Source of the DNA: an uncultured Anaerolineae bacterium
GTDB lineage: Bacteria > Chloroflexota > Anaerolineae > Anaerolineales > Villigracilaceae
Direction of reading: 5' to 3'
DNA: 64,000 bases
Assembly: GCA_937120535.1 (NCBI GenBank)
Contig: CAKZJX010000052.1
Span: forward strand, 1 to 64,000
The notes under the pieces were generated by a model that worked only from the letters and a program-made list of their open reading frames with translations, was not told where the DNA came from and made no database searches. A program made the position numbers and the translations under genes. The first letter of the stretch is position 1, and the number at the start of each line of letters is the position of its first letter. Of the stretch, positions 43,644 through 52,813 are shown piece by piece.

Positions 43644-44570
43644 ATGGACGATCGCGACGAACCTATCCTCATCATGGGTAGCGGGGCGCTGGCCTCGCTC
43701 TTTGCCGCCCGCCTAGCTGCCCAGGGCGTGGATGTCACTCTGTTTGGCACCTGGCAAGCGGCGTTAGAAGCCCTGGAACGGAACGGGGTTCGCCTGGTGG
43801 TTGGGCCGGCTTCAGAGCTGGTCTATCGGGTGCGCGTGGCGCGGGAGCCGCAGGCGGTTCGTGGGGTGCGATGGGCGTTAGTGTTGGTCAAGGCTTGGCA
43901 AACCGAACGGGCGGCTCGTCAACTGGCAGCGTGCTTGGCCGAGGATGGGGTAGCGCTGACCTTGCAGAACGGCCTGGGGAACGATGCCATCTTGGAGCGG
44001 TTTCTGGGGGCCGAACGGGTAGCGATCGGGGTGACCACGATCGGGGCGACGTTGCTTAATCCGGGGCAGGTGCGGCCCGGGGGAGAGGGGATCATCTCGG
44101 TGCAGGCACACCCGCGTCTCGGTCTGCTGGAAGCGGTGCTGCGTCGGGCCGGGTTTGGGGTGGAGAGGGTGGAGGACGTGCAGTCGCTGGTTTGGGGAAA
44201 ATTGGTGATCAATGCGGCCATCAACCCTCTGACGGCGTTGCTAGAAGTCCCAAACGGTGAGTTGTTGCGCCGTCCGACGGCGCGAGCGATGATGGGGCGC
44301 TTGGCTGTTGAAACGGCTGCAGTTGCAGCGGCTCAAGGGATCTGCTTGCCGTTTCCCGACCCGATTGAGGTTGCCGAGCGGGTAGCGTTGCAAACAGCGG
44401 CCAATCTTTCCTCGATGTTGCAAGATGTACGTCGCGGCGCACCCACCGAGATCGATGCCATTTGTGGCGCTGTGGTACGTCTGGGGGAACGCTATGGTGT
44501 GCCGACACCGGTCAATGAGGTGTGTTGGCATCTGGTGCGCGCTCGAGCGGCAGCAAGTGTTTCGTGGTAA
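43644..44570 (+). CDS. panE: 2-dehydropantoate 2-reductase
   Basis: 308 residues. It reduces ketopantoate to pantoate with NADPH. The N-terminal glycine loop ILIMGSGALASLFAARLA (about 8-25) and the central VLVKAWQT and LQNGLGN are signatures; KLVINAAINPLTALL carries the catalytic lysine region. The ATG at 43644 follows GGAAG; a frame from 43593 overlaps panB. With panB it forms a two-step part of pantothenate synthesis; panC and panD are not in the window. Confidence 0.93.
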   Translation: MDDRDEPILIMGSGALASLFAARLAAQGVDVTLFGTWQAALEALERNGVRLVVGPASELVYRVRVAREPQAVRGVRWALVLVKAWQTERAARQLAACLAEDGVALTLQNGLGNDAILERFLGAERVAIGVTTIGATLLNPGQVRPGGEGIISVQAHPRLGLLEAVLRRAGFGVERVEDVQSLVWGKLVINAAINPLTALLEVPNGELLRRPTARAMMGRLAVETAAVAAAQGICLPFPDPIEVAERVALQTAANLSSMLQDVRRGAPTEIDAICGAVVRLGERYGVPTPVNEVCWHLVRARAAASVSW

Positions 44571-44600
44571 GATGAAGTTATCCGGTTTCGGAGGTCTGTC

Positions 44601-45503
44601 GTGTGGCGTATCCTTGTTTTGCTTCTGATGATTATCGTTTTGTTGGGGCCGCCGTCGGCTGTTCGTGGTCAGACGGAACCGAGGTTGAGCTCGGTGGAGG
44701 TATGGCTCTGGCCGGAATACGACGCACCAACCGCGCTCGTGATCTTGCGAATGGTCGTCGCTGCAAATGTCTCCTTGCCTATGCCGATGACGTTTCGCAT
44801 TCCGGCGCGCGCCGAGAAGCCTCATGCCCTGGCGGTCGGCCCATCCTTTGACCAGATAGCCGACCGTGTATATAAGCTGGAAAGGGATGGCGAATGGCTG
44901 AAGGTGGAGGTGACTGTGGATGAGCGCGCCATCCAGTTGGAGTATTATGACCCGGCTCTGATCAAACAAGGTGCGGATCGTTCGTATCGTTTTGTCTGGC
45001 CAGGCGACTATGCGGTCGAGAACCTGCATGTGGAGGTGCAACAACCGTTCGATGCCACTGCGATGAGTATTGATCCATATTTGCCGAATGTCACTCCTTC
45101 TGAGAATCGATTGATCTACTATAGCAACGATTTTGGCCCGCTAGGGGCCGGTCAGACCTTTGAGTTGTCCTTCCGCTATCAGAAGGCCAGCGATACGCTC
45201 ACTGTTTCTTTTCTGAGGCCCGAGCCAGCGACTTCGCTGGGGGAGAATGTGGCCGGCCGGATCACCTTGAACACCTATCGGTTGTGGCTGATCGGGATAT
45301 TTGTCCTGCTGACCGTCGCCCTCGGCGCTGCGTGGTATTACTACCGATCGTCTGCTTCGAGCCGGCCAGCGCGTCGTCGTCACCGTCCGCGTTCGGAAAG
45401 GGCAGAAACCGATCTCTATTGCCATCAGTGCGGGACGCGCGCTCAGCGCGGCGATCGATTCTGCCGGGTATGCGGCGCCCGGCTCCGCACGGGTGCTGAT
45501 TGA
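44601..45503 (+). CDS. Exported beta-domain protein with membrane helix and C-terminal zinc ribbon
   Basis: 300 residues from a GTG start with GGAGG six bases upstream. A signal-type segment (1-22, ILVLLLMIIVLLGPPSAVRG) leads to an outer beta-rich region (25-210), a membrane helix (about 218-240) and a basic cytoplasmic tail ending in a double zinc ribbon CHQCG-x10-FCRVCG. The layout matches Chloroflexota proteins of unknown role. Topology implies sensing outside and binding inside. It follows panE after 30 bases and may be read with it. No function is claimed. Confidence 0.78.
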   Translation: MWRILVLLLMIIVLLGPPSAVRGQTEPRLSSVEVWLWPEYDAPTALVILRMVVAANVSLPMPMTFRIPARAEKPHALAVGPSFDQIADRVYKLERDGEWLKVEVTVDERAIQLEYYDPALIKQGADRSYRFVWPGDYAVENLHVEVQQPFDATAMSIDPYLPNVTPSENRLIYYSNDFGPLGAGQTFELSFRYQKASDTLTVSFLRPEPATSLGENVAGRITLNTYRLWLIGIFVLLTVALGAAWYYYRSSASSRPARRRHRPRSERAETDLYCHQCGTRAQRGDRFCRVCGARLRTGAD

Positions 45504-45812
45504 CAGGAAGAATGAGGACAAAAGCAGGGGGAAAGCTATGATTTCTATCTTCCCTTACTCTCAGCACGATTTAACTAAATATCGGTAGAATTCCTCTGCA
45601 AAACCTAAGAATGTTCTGTGGTATACCCATTGCGCCGGTTGAAAACGGACGACATGTCCCGAAGCATGTTCGAGACAGGATGATGCACTTGGTGATCGAC
45701 CAACTACTGTCTCGCATGCCGACGTGGAGCTGGCAGCACTCAGTTTGGTAATTGCGATACCCCTGGATGCGCTTGGTGAAATCATCGCACTTTATTATTA
45801 TGGAGGTTGAAC
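45504..45812. other. Intergenic region before ccmE with an ORF fragment
   Basis: 309 bases. From 45643 to 45810 a stop-free plus-strand frame encodes about 55 residues ending LGEIIALYYYGG and running into the ccmE SD. It has no start codon until GTG near 45724 and is preceded by a TGA, so it may be the end of a broken gene. TTTAACTAAATATC (about 45568) gives A/T-rich promoter-like sequence, but I cannot place a promoter. Confidence 0.4.
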
Positions 45813-46295
45813 ATGGGTCGTTCGAAGTTCTTGCTCGGTGGTCTGTTTATCCTCGCAGCGGTGGTCTATCTGATCGTCTCTTCAACCCAACAGGCTGCTG
45901 AGTATTTCATGACAGTGGATGAACTCTATGCCCAGAAGGATGCTGTTCTGGGCAAAAATTTGCGCGTCTCCGGCGCAGTGATCGGAGACACGATCCAGTA
46001 TGATCCTCGGACGCTTACCCTAACGTTTCAGGTCGCCCATGTGCCGGGCAACAACCGTGAAGTGGAAGCTATGGGTGGCCTGGCCGAAGTGCTCAAACAG
46101 GCAGTGAATGATCCGAAGCGCAACCGTCTTATCATTGTATATGTGGGTCCCAAGCCCGATCTGCTTCGCCACGAGGCGCAGGCGATTGTCACCGGCCGCT
46201 TGGGTGAAGATGGCGTCTTTTATGCCGAGGAGCTGCTGTTGAAGTGCCCGACCAAGTACGAAGAGGCGGTTCCTGCTCAGGCCTCTGAGAGCTAG
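45813..46295 (+). CDS. ccmE: Cytochrome c maturation protein CcmE, CxxxY type
   Basis: 160 residues. A membrane anchor (6-24) precedes an OB-fold haem chaperone. In most CcmE proteins a histidine (HxxxY) binds haem; here the motif is KCPTKY with cysteine at 145 and tyrosine at 149, the CxxxY form known from archaea and some anaerobes. It takes haem from CcmC and passes it to CcmF. The ATG at 45813 has GGAGG six bases upstream; an in-frame TTG at 45807 is not used. It opens the ccm operon. Confidence 0.92.
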   Translation: MGRSKFLLGGLFILAAVVYLIVSSTQQAAEYFMTVDELYAQKDAVLGKNLRVSGAVIGDTIQYDPRTLTLTFQVAHVPGNNREVEAMGGLAEVLKQAVNDPKRNRLIIVYVGPKPDLLRHEAQAIVTGRLGEDGVFYAEELLLKCPTKYEEAVPAQASES

Positions 46296-46407
46296 CATGA
46301 TCGGGCCTGGAACGCGTTCGACTGGGCAATCGGCAAGGATCGTTCTCTCGATGCGCACTAACGTTTGGTGTACTCTCTAGATGGGATTTATCTTCTCAGG
46401 AGATGGC

Positions 46408-48471
46408 ATGCTAGCCGAATTCGGTTATGGGATTTTATTGGTGACGTTTCTGCTCACGTTGTATTGCATTAGTGCAGCACTTTTGGGCGCCTTGAACAAG
46501 TCGCTCGCCCTGGTGGAATCGGCCCGCCGGGCAATGTTTTTAACGTTTCCCTTGCTTTCGCTGTCGGCGTTGGCGTTGGTTGCGCTTCTGCTGCGCGGGG
46601 ATTTTAATGTGCAGTTTGTCTACGAGGTCACCAGTCGGTCCATGCCCATCTATTTGAAGATCACCGCTTGGTGGGGTGGGCAAGCCGGCTCGTTGCTCTT
46701 CTGGTCCTGGCTCATGTCGGCGTTTACTGCGTTGGCAGCGATGCGTCGTTGGGATCGGGATCAGGAGTTCCTGCCCTGGGTGCTGGTGGTAAGCGGGGGA
46801 ACGTTGGCGTTCTTTTTGGCGTTGAATGTCTTTTTTGAGAATCCGTTTGCCCGTCTCTATCGCCTTCCGGATGGAACTATTGGAGGCTATACCTTCCAGC
46901 CGGCCCTGTCGACTCCGGTGTACCCTTCCGATGGTCGCGGCCTGAACCCCTTGCTGCGTCATCCTGGGATGATCATTCACCCACCGATGTTATACCTGGG
47001 ATTCGTGGCCTTTGTGATCCCCTACGCGTTTGCCATAGCCGCTCTAGTCACTGGTCGTACAGACGATCGCTGGATTCGGATCACGCGCCGCTGGTCCCTG
47101 TGGGCCTGGTTGTTCCTGTCGCTTGGCTTGGTTTTGGGAGGTCGCTGGGCATACGACGTCTTGGGATGGGGCGGGTATTGGGCCTGGGACCCAGTGGAGA
47201 TCGCCGCCTTTATGCCCTGGCTCACTGGCACAGCGTTCTTGCACTCGGTGATGATCCAGGAAAAGCGGGGCATGCTCAAGCAGTGGAACATGGTGCTGAT
47301 TATCTTGACCTATTCCCTGGTGATCTTCGGCACCTTCTTGACCCGCTCTGGCGTGCTCTCCTCGGTGCACTCCTTTGCCCAGAGCGCCATCGGGCCGGCC
47401 TTCTTTGTCTTCATCGGTGTTACCTTTGCGCTCTCGGTCGGCTTGTTGATCCACCGCTGGGGAGATCTAAGGGCCGAAGCCGAGATGAAATCCTTGCTTT
47501 CCCGCGAGGCGCTTTTCTTGCTGAACAACTTGCTGTTCATAAGCATACTCATCGTGTGTTTCTGGGGCGTGATCTTCCCCTTGATCTCTGAGCTGGTCAC
47601 TGGGCAGAAGGTTACCGTGGGGCCCCCGTTCTACGAGCGGGCCAACGCTCCGCTGTTTGCCGCTCTAATGCTGCTGATGGGGGTGGCTCCTCTCTCGGCA
47701 TGGGGACATTCTACCGTGCAAACCCTAGGGCGCGCTTTGTGGAAACCTGCTGTGGGAGCATTGCTGATCACCCTTCTCCTGTATTTTACCTACACCCGTA
47801 ACGCTATCGCCCTGATTGGCTTTTTCTTAGTAGCCCTGGTGGTCTTGGTGGCTGTGTACGAGTTCTGGCGGGGAGCTCGCGCTCGACAGCGGGCCCAGCA
47901 GGAGAATTTCTTCCAAGCCTTGATCCGCCTGATCGCTCGCAATCGTCGTCGCTATGGTGGATACATCATCCACCTTAGCATGATGATGATGGCGATCGGC
48001 ATCCTGGGCATTGAGCTTTTCCAGACCGAGACTCAGGGGACGCTGGGGGTGGGCGAAGAGTTATCCCTGCAAGGATATCGCTTGGTCTATCGCGATGTCG
48101 CCCGTTGGGACGACCTGGCAGGCGGGGTCAATCACACGCGCGCCGTGGTTGAGCTGTATCGAGGCGAACGTTATCTGACGACTCTTGCTCCGCGCATCGA
48201 TTTCTATTACGATGCTCAACAGAACATGACCATCCCCGGTGTGCGTTCCACCCTGGCCGACGATGTCTATGTCTTGCTGTTGTATTGGGAACCGGTTTCG
48301 GCCCAGGGGGCCACGTTCAAGTTGTATGTCAATCCGCTGGTCAACTGGCTTTGGCTGGGTTCGTTGGTGTTCTTGCTGGGCGTGATTGTCGCTGCCTGGC
48401 CGGAGAGGGATCCCGAGCCGGCCTCGGTGCGCGTGCCGCGCTCAGCCCGCCAGACCAGTTCGGCCGATTGA
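46408..48471 (+). CDS. ccmF: Haem lyase subunit CcmF
   Basis: 687 residues with about 14-15 membrane helices. It joins haem to the apocytochrome's CxxCH. The tryptophan-rich WD domain reads GWGGYWAWDPVEIAAFMPWL (about 255-274), and WWGGQAGSLLFWSW (about 90-103) and HPPMLYLGFV carry conserved tryptophan and histidine ligands. The ATG at 46408 follows AGGAG and gives the family's N-terminus; an ATG at 46381 is upstream. CcmH follows after 45 bases. A large outer domain lies near the C-terminus before the last helix. Confidence 0.94.
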   Translation: MLAEFGYGILLVTFLLTLYCISAALLGALNKSLALVESARRAMFLTFPLLSLSALALVALLLRGDFNVQFVYEVTSRSMPIYLKITAWWGGQAGSLLFWSWLMSAFTALAAMRRWDRDQEFLPWVLVVSGGTLAFFLALNVFFENPFARLYRLPDGTIGGYTFQPALSTPVYPSDGRGLNPLLRHPGMIIHPPMLYLGFVAFVIPYAFAIAALVTGRTDDRWIRITRRWSLWAWLFLSLGLVLGGRWAYDVLGWGGYWAWDPVEIAAFMPWLTGTAFLHSVMIQEKRGMLKQWNMVLIILTYSLVIFGTFLTRSGVLSSVHSFAQSAIGPAFFVFIGVTFALSVGLLIHRWGDLRAEAEMKSLLSREALFLLNNLLFISILIVCFWGVIFPLISELVTGQKVTVGPPFYERANAPLFAALMLLMGVAPLSAWGHSTVQTLGRALWKPAVGALLITLLLYFTYTRNAIALIGFFLVALVVLVAVYEFWRGARARQRAQQENFFQALIRLIARNRRRYGGYIIHLSMMMMAIGILGIELFQTETQGTLGVGEELSLQGYRLVYRDVARWDDLAGGVNHTRAVVELYRGERYLTTLAPRIDFYYDAQQNMTIPGVRSTLADDVYVLLLYWEPVSAQGATFKLYVNPLVNWLWLGSLVFLLGVIVAAWPERDPEPASVRVPRSARQTSSAD

Positions 48472-48516
48472 GCTGTTCGCTCGCCAGTCTCAAGTGAAGT
48501 GTGTTGGGAGAACAAG

Positions 48517-48999
48517 ATGATGCGCCTGATGCGACTGTCCTGGTTGATCCTATTGTTGGCCGCCTTGGCGGTAAGGCCGGCCTGGGCCCAGGGGCCTAGG
48601 CCTCCAACCGACGACGAAGTCAATGCCATTGCCCGAAAGTTGTATTGTCCGGTATGTGAGAACACCCCGCTGGATGTCTGCCCGACTCAAGCCTGTGCCC
48701 AATGGCGCTCCCTGATCCGCCAAATGCTGGCTGAAGGCAAAACCGAGCAGGAGATTGTGCAATACTTTGTGGACAACTACGGGGCACGCGTGTTAAACGA
48801 GCCCCCTCGACAAGGATTCCACTGGTTGGCCTACCTGGTGCCGCCGCTCGCCATTCTGGTTGGAGTGGCGATCGTGGTGCAAGCCTTTCGAGCGATGAAA
48901 CGGCCGGGGCCGGCCGCGCCCACCGCCAGGTCCGACCAAGAAGCGCTTCTCGACGAGTACCTGTTGCGGCTCGAGGAAGAATTGCGCCGTCAGAGGTGA
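48517..48999 (+). CDS. ccmH: Cytochrome c maturation protein CcmH
   Basis: 160 residues. A signal peptide (1-22) precedes a three-helix domain with LYCPVC at about 44-49, the redox CxxC that handles apocytochrome thiols. Two further cysteines follow (DVC, QAC), which is unusual. EGKTEQEIVQYFVDNYGARVL is typical of the family, and one membrane helix follows near 110-130. The ATG-ATG at 48517 has GGGAGAA upstream. It lies between ccmF and ccmG, as in known operons. Confidence 0.92.
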   Translation: MMRLMRLSWLILLLAALAVRPAWAQGPRPPTDDEVNAIARKLYCPVCENTPLDVCPTQACAQWRSLIRQMLAEGKTEQEIVQYFVDNYGARVLNEPPRQGFHWLAYLVPPLAILVGVAIVVQAFRAMKRPGPAAPTARSDQEALLDEYLLRLEEELRRQR

Positions 49000-49035
49000 T
49001 CCGCCGTTTGCTCACCATCCACTCCGGAGAAAACG

Positions 49036-49611
49036 ATGGCAGAGACCATGTCCTCCCCTGTTCGTCGTAGTGTCCCAATATGGGCCCAGGTGTTGATTTG
49101 GTCTGCTTTAGTGGTGCTGCTGATGGTGATTGGGATCGTTCTAAATCGGCGTAGCGAAGGCAACATCCAGGTGGGCAATCGCATCCCCGACTTCACCTTG
49201 CCGCTGTTCAGCGGATATGAGTCCAATGACCAGAGTGAGATCCGTTTTTCCGATCTGCGCGGCAAGGTGGTGGTGATCAATTTCTGGGCTTCGTGGTGCA
49301 AACCGTGTGAACTGGAGGCAGCCGACCTGCAAGCCGCCTGGGAGTATTATCGCCCTACCGGCCAGGTGATCTTCCTGGGTGTGAATTACGTGGATACCGA
49401 ACCCGAAGCTCGGCTTTACCTGCAAAAATTCGGGATCACTTATCCAAATGGCCCCGATCTGGGAACACGCATCTCTCAACTGTTCCGCATCAGCGGCGTT
49501 CCTGAGACCTACTTTGTAGATAAGAACGGCGTCTTGCGCTACGTGCGGGTGGGGCCGTTTACATCGTTAGAAGAGATCCAACGGCAAGTAGACCTGTTGC
49601 TTGCGGAGTAA
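49036..49611 (+). CDS. ccmG: Thioredoxin-like protein CcmG/TlpA
   Basis: 191 residues. A membrane anchor (about 15-35) is followed by a thioredoxin fold outside the membrane. The active site is FWASWCKPCELEA (about 89-101), and the GVPETYFVDKNG loop holds the cis-proline. It reduces the CxxC of CcmH or of apocytochromes. SD GGAG lies upstream. It follows ccmH after 36 bases. Confidence 0.92.
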   Translation: MAETMSSPVRRSVPIWAQVLIWSALVVLLMVIGIVLNRRSEGNIQVGNRIPDFTLPLFSGYESNDQSEIRFSDLRGKVVVINFWASWCKPCELEAADLQAAWEYYRPTGQVIFLGVNYVDTEPEARLYLQKFGITYPNGPDLGTRISQLFRISGVPETYFVDKNGVLRYVRVGPFTSLEEIQRQVDLLLAE

Positions 49612-49620
49612 AGACCGTCC

Positions 49621-50160
49621 ATGGAAATCGGTAGTCTCTTTTTGATCCTAGCCGTGGCCATTTTGGCCGGCCTGTATGTTGTCCAGCCCTTCCGTCGAAT
49701 GCAGAGAACCCCTTCTCGTGTTCGCTCAAACACCGAAGAACACGAAATCTCTGCTCTCTTGGCTGAGCGCGATCGCATCATCCAGGCCTTGCAAGAATTG
49801 GATTTCGACTACGTCCTGAACAAGATCCCCGCCGATGACTATCCTCAGCAACGGGTCGAGTTGCTCCGCAGAGGGGCTGAGGTGTTACGTCGTCTGGATA
49901 GCCTGCTGGGCGCCTCCTCAGGCATAGCTTTGGGTGGCAGTGCCGAGGAGCGGCTCGAAGCTGCAGCAGCGGCGCGCCGGGCCGATGCTGCTGTCGCTTC
50001 CGGCCAGCTCGCTTTGCAGGACAACGATGAGATCGAGGCTCTGATTGCCGCTCGCCGCAAAGTCCGCAAGAAAAAATCGGCCGGCTTTTGCCCGAATTGT
50101 GGAAAACCCGTCCTGGCTTCCGATCGGTTTTGCGCCTCTTGTGGTACGCCGATCCAGTGA
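49621..50160 (+). CDS. Membrane-anchored zinc-ribbon protein of the ccm cluster
   Basis: 179 residues. An N-terminal membrane helix (4-22) is followed by a helical domain (about 48-85: LAERDRIIQALQELDFDY, KIPADDYPQQR) and a C-terminal double zinc ribbon CPNCG...CASCG. The helical part resembles CcmI/CycH-like cofactors in position, and the short KIPxxxY element recurs in the next protein. It may help hold apocytochromes, but this is inferred from its place. It starts nine bases after ccmG. Confidence 0.78.
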   Translation: MEIGSLFLILAVAILAGLYVVQPFRRMQRTPSRVRSNTEEHEISALLAERDRIIQALQELDFDYVLNKIPADDYPQQRVELLRRGAEVLRRLDSLLGASSGIALGGSAEERLEAAAAARRADAAVASGQLALQDNDEIEALIAARRKVRKKKSAGFCPNCGKPVLASDRFCASCGTPIQ

Positions 50161-50197
50161 TGTCTGATCGATCCCCTTTTTCTCTCGTCTAGCGCTT

Positions 50198-52066
50198 ATG
50201 ACTCGTTTCATTTTTCTCCTTCTGTTTTCCGCCTTGATTCTTTCGGCGTGTAATCTTTCCTTGGCCCAAGATGTCACCCCGCCGCCCGATTATGTGCCTC
50301 CCACGGCACCTCCCACAGTAGGCCCTGCTGCGCCGCCTGAGCCGCCCGATCCACAACGTGGCGCCGCCATCTATGCCCAATCGTGCGCTCCCTGTCATGG
50401 AGAGCGCGGGATGGGGGATGGCGTTCAGGGAAAGCAACTGCCGGTACCTGTGCCTCCAATTGGCCTGTATCAGGTGGGCCGGGCCGCCGTGCCAGCCGAG
50501 TGGTATCGCATCGTGACTCAAGGCAACATTGAACGCTTCATGCCGCCCTTTGCCAGCCTCTCGGTACAGGAACGTTGGGATGTGGTGGCCTATTCCCTGA
50601 CTCTTCACGTCTCGCAAGCCGAGCTGCAACGCGGCCGGGAGCTGTTTGAGACTTTCTGCGGCGATTGTCCGCTGGACCTCTTCCGAGATGCGACGTGGAT
50701 GGCTTCGCGTTCCAACGATGAACTGGCCCGCATTCTTCGCGAAGGGATAGGGGACTTTGCCGGCCTGGCCCCGCAAATGAGCGATGGATTCAACGAACTG
50801 GCCGCCTACGTCCGCACCTTATCGTTTGCCGCTTCCGCTTCGGACCCTCAGCCGGCCGCGGCCGAACCGAGCGCCCTCTCCCCTCAAACGACGCCGGTCC
50901 CTACTTCGGTCCTCTCTGCGCCCGAGACAACCCCCTCGCCTGAAGCAACCAATCGGCCTTCAGCGGCTACTTCGCCAGAAGAGCCCTCCGAAGGCCTTGT
51001 CCGCGGCAGGGTGCTTGGCGGGATGAGCGGCTTGGTCGTTACCTTGCGCGGCTTTGATCATGCGAAATTGGTACAAGGAGAAATTTCGGAAGAGCTGACC
51101 TTTACCACCATTGTCGATGCAAACGGCGAGTTCGTTTTCCGCGAGGTAAAGACAAGCGAAGATATTATCTACTTTGCCGAAATAGCCTATCAAGGAGTGA
51201 CCTACGTCTCCGATCCTGTTGCGGGTGTGACTTCCGAGCTTATCTTGCCTGATCTTCGAGTTCACGAGGCCACCACCGATCAATCCAACATGATGTTCGA
51301 GCAGGTGCACTTCTTCGTCGATGTTTCTGAAGAAGGGTTTATCCGGGTCGTTGGGTTATATTCTTTCTCAAATCTTGGTGATAAAACGGTTGTCATCCAA
51401 GCTACAGACAGCGTACCCTTTTTGCCTACCCCAAACAACGCTCAGAACGTGGAATATCAGTTGGTTGAAGGCAGTGCAGCGATCTTGAGCGCTGAGGGGG
51501 GCTTTGCTCTGCCCCCTCAATCGCAGCCATATGGGATCACTCATTTTTATGTTGTGCCTTATGAAGGCAAGGTGGAGATCGCTCAACCGTTCGTCTGGCC
51601 TGCTCAGTCGATCGTTCTGCTGGCGCCGGAAACCGTTCAGTTGAGCACGTCTCAGCTCACTTGGAGAACGAAGCAGAATTTCCAGGGAGTAAACTACAAC
51701 TCGTTTAGTGGTGGCCCGATCCGGGCCGGCGATACCCTGCTTTTTACCGTTAGCAGGCCGCCCCTCAGCCTTGCCAATCTAATGTCGGGCATTTCCCAGC
51801 AAGGTCTACTGCTTGGCATTGGCGCCCTGGGCTTGGCCTTGATCTTGGCTGGTGTCTGGCTATATATCAGCAACGTTCGCACAGCCAAGGAAGACGAAGA
51901 GGTATCGGAGTTCGGAAGCGAAGAAGAGATCCTGGACGCAATCATCGCCTTGGACGACTTATATCGCTCAGGCAAGATCCCCGAAGAGAGCTATCAGACT
52001 CGGCGCAAAGAATTAAAGAATCTGCTCAAGCAGATGCGAAATGGAAGCCATTCGAGCAATGCCTGA
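50198..52066 (+). CDS. Cytochrome c-like lipoprotein with degenerate second haem site
   Basis: 622 residues. A signal peptide ends in lipobox ILSAC (about 14-18). The first c-type domain (about 55-140) has CAPCH (66-70) and a later methionine ligand region. The second (about 148-215) has FCGDCPLD, where CxxCH is expected, so it should not bind haem in the usual way. A Pro/Ser-rich linker leads to a beta-rich outer domain (about 270-530), a membrane helix (about 540-565) and a short helical tail with KIPEESYQTRR. It lies inside the ccm cluster and may be an electron carrier or a partner in assembly. Confidence 0.85.
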   Translation: MTRFIFLLLFSALILSACNLSLAQDVTPPPDYVPPTAPPTVGPAAPPEPPDPQRGAAIYAQSCAPCHGERGMGDGVQGKQLPVPVPPIGLYQVGRAAVPAEWYRIVTQGNIERFMPPFASLSVQERWDVVAYSLTLHVSQAELQRGRELFETFCGDCPLDLFRDATWMASRSNDELARILREGIGDFAGLAPQMSDGFNELAAYVRTLSFAASASDPQPAAAEPSALSPQTTPVPTSVLSAPETTPSPEATNRPSAATSPEEPSEGLVRGRVLGGMSGLVVTLRGFDHAKLVQGEISEELTFTTIVDANGEFVFREVKTSEDIIYFAEIAYQGVTYVSDPVAGVTSELILPDLRVHEATTDQSNMMFEQVHFFVDVSEEGFIRVVGLYSFSNLGDKTVVIQATDSVPFLPTPNNAQNVEYQLVEGSAAILSAEGGFALPPQSQPYGITHFYVVPYEGKVEIAQPFVWPAQSIVLLAPETVQLSTSQLTWRTKQNFQGVNYNSFSGGPIRAGDTLLFTVSRPPLSLANLMSGISQQGLLLGIGALGLALILAGVWLYISNVRTAKEDEEVSEFGSEEEILDAIIALDDLYRSGKIPEESYQTRRKELKNLLKQMRNGSHSSNA

Positions 52067-52093
52067 ACCGGCAGTTGCCCTGCGTGGTAGACC

Positions 52094-52792
52094 ATGATTG
52101 AAGTTCGCCATCTTGTCAAGCAGTTCGGCCCCAAAACAGTGTTGCGTGGGGTCAACTTTTGCGTAGAGCGCGGGGAATTTGTGGCCTTGCTCGGTCCGAA
52201 CGGGGCCGGCAAGACCACCTTTCTGCGCATCCTGGCTTCGCTCTCGCGCCCGTCCTTGGGCGAGGTGCGTATTGCCGGTTATCGCCTACCCCATCAAGCG
52301 GCTCAAGTGCGTGCCCGCTTGGGCGTGGTGACCCATCTGCCGTTGCTCTATGGCGATCTGACGGCTCAAGAGAATCTGGAACTCTATGCGCGCCTGTACG
52401 GCCTAACCGATTTCCAGGCTCGAATCCAAGAGATCCTAGAACTGATTGGCTTGGAGGCCCGTCGCCACGACCTGGTGCGCACGTTCTCGCGCGGCATGCA
52501 GCAACGCCTGGCCATCGGGCGAGCCCTGTTGCATCACCCAGACGTGATCCTGTTCGATGAACCCTACACTGGCCTCGATCAGGATGCTTCGGCCATGCTC
52601 GATACCATCCTGCGTTCCATAGCGGTCCAGGGTCACACCATCGTGATGACCTCTCATGACTTGGCCCGTGCCGAGGACTTGGCGACTCGCTTCGACGTGC
52701 TCTCTCGTGGGGTGATTGCCGCATCGGCTGCGCGTCACGAGTTGAACCACACCAATCTGCTCGCTTTCTACAAGCAAGCGCTGACGTCCTAA
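52094..52792 (+). CDS. ccmA: Haem-exporter ABC ATPase CcmA
   Basis: 232 residues. Walker A LGPNGAGKTTFL (about 35), signature FSRGMQQRLAIGRAL (about 136), Walker B VILFDEPYTGLD and the H-loop VMTSHD mark an ABC ATPase. With CcmB it drives release of haem-loaded CcmE. It begins 27 bases after the cytochrome-like gene; CcmB follows after 21 bases. The short length fits CcmA. Confidence 0.9.
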   Translation: MIEVRHLVKQFGPKTVLRGVNFCVERGEFVALLGPNGAGKTTFLRILASLSRPSLGEVRIAGYRLPHQAAQVRARLGVVTHLPLLYGDLTAQENLELYARLYGLTDFQARIQEILELIGLEARRHDLVRTFSRGMQQRLAIGRALLHHPDVILFDEPYTGLDQDASAMLDTILRSIAVQGHTIVMTSHDLARAEDLATRFDVLSRGVIAASAARHELNHTNLLAFYKQALTS

Positions 52793-52813
52793 GGCGTCAG
52801 ATAGGATCCGCCC

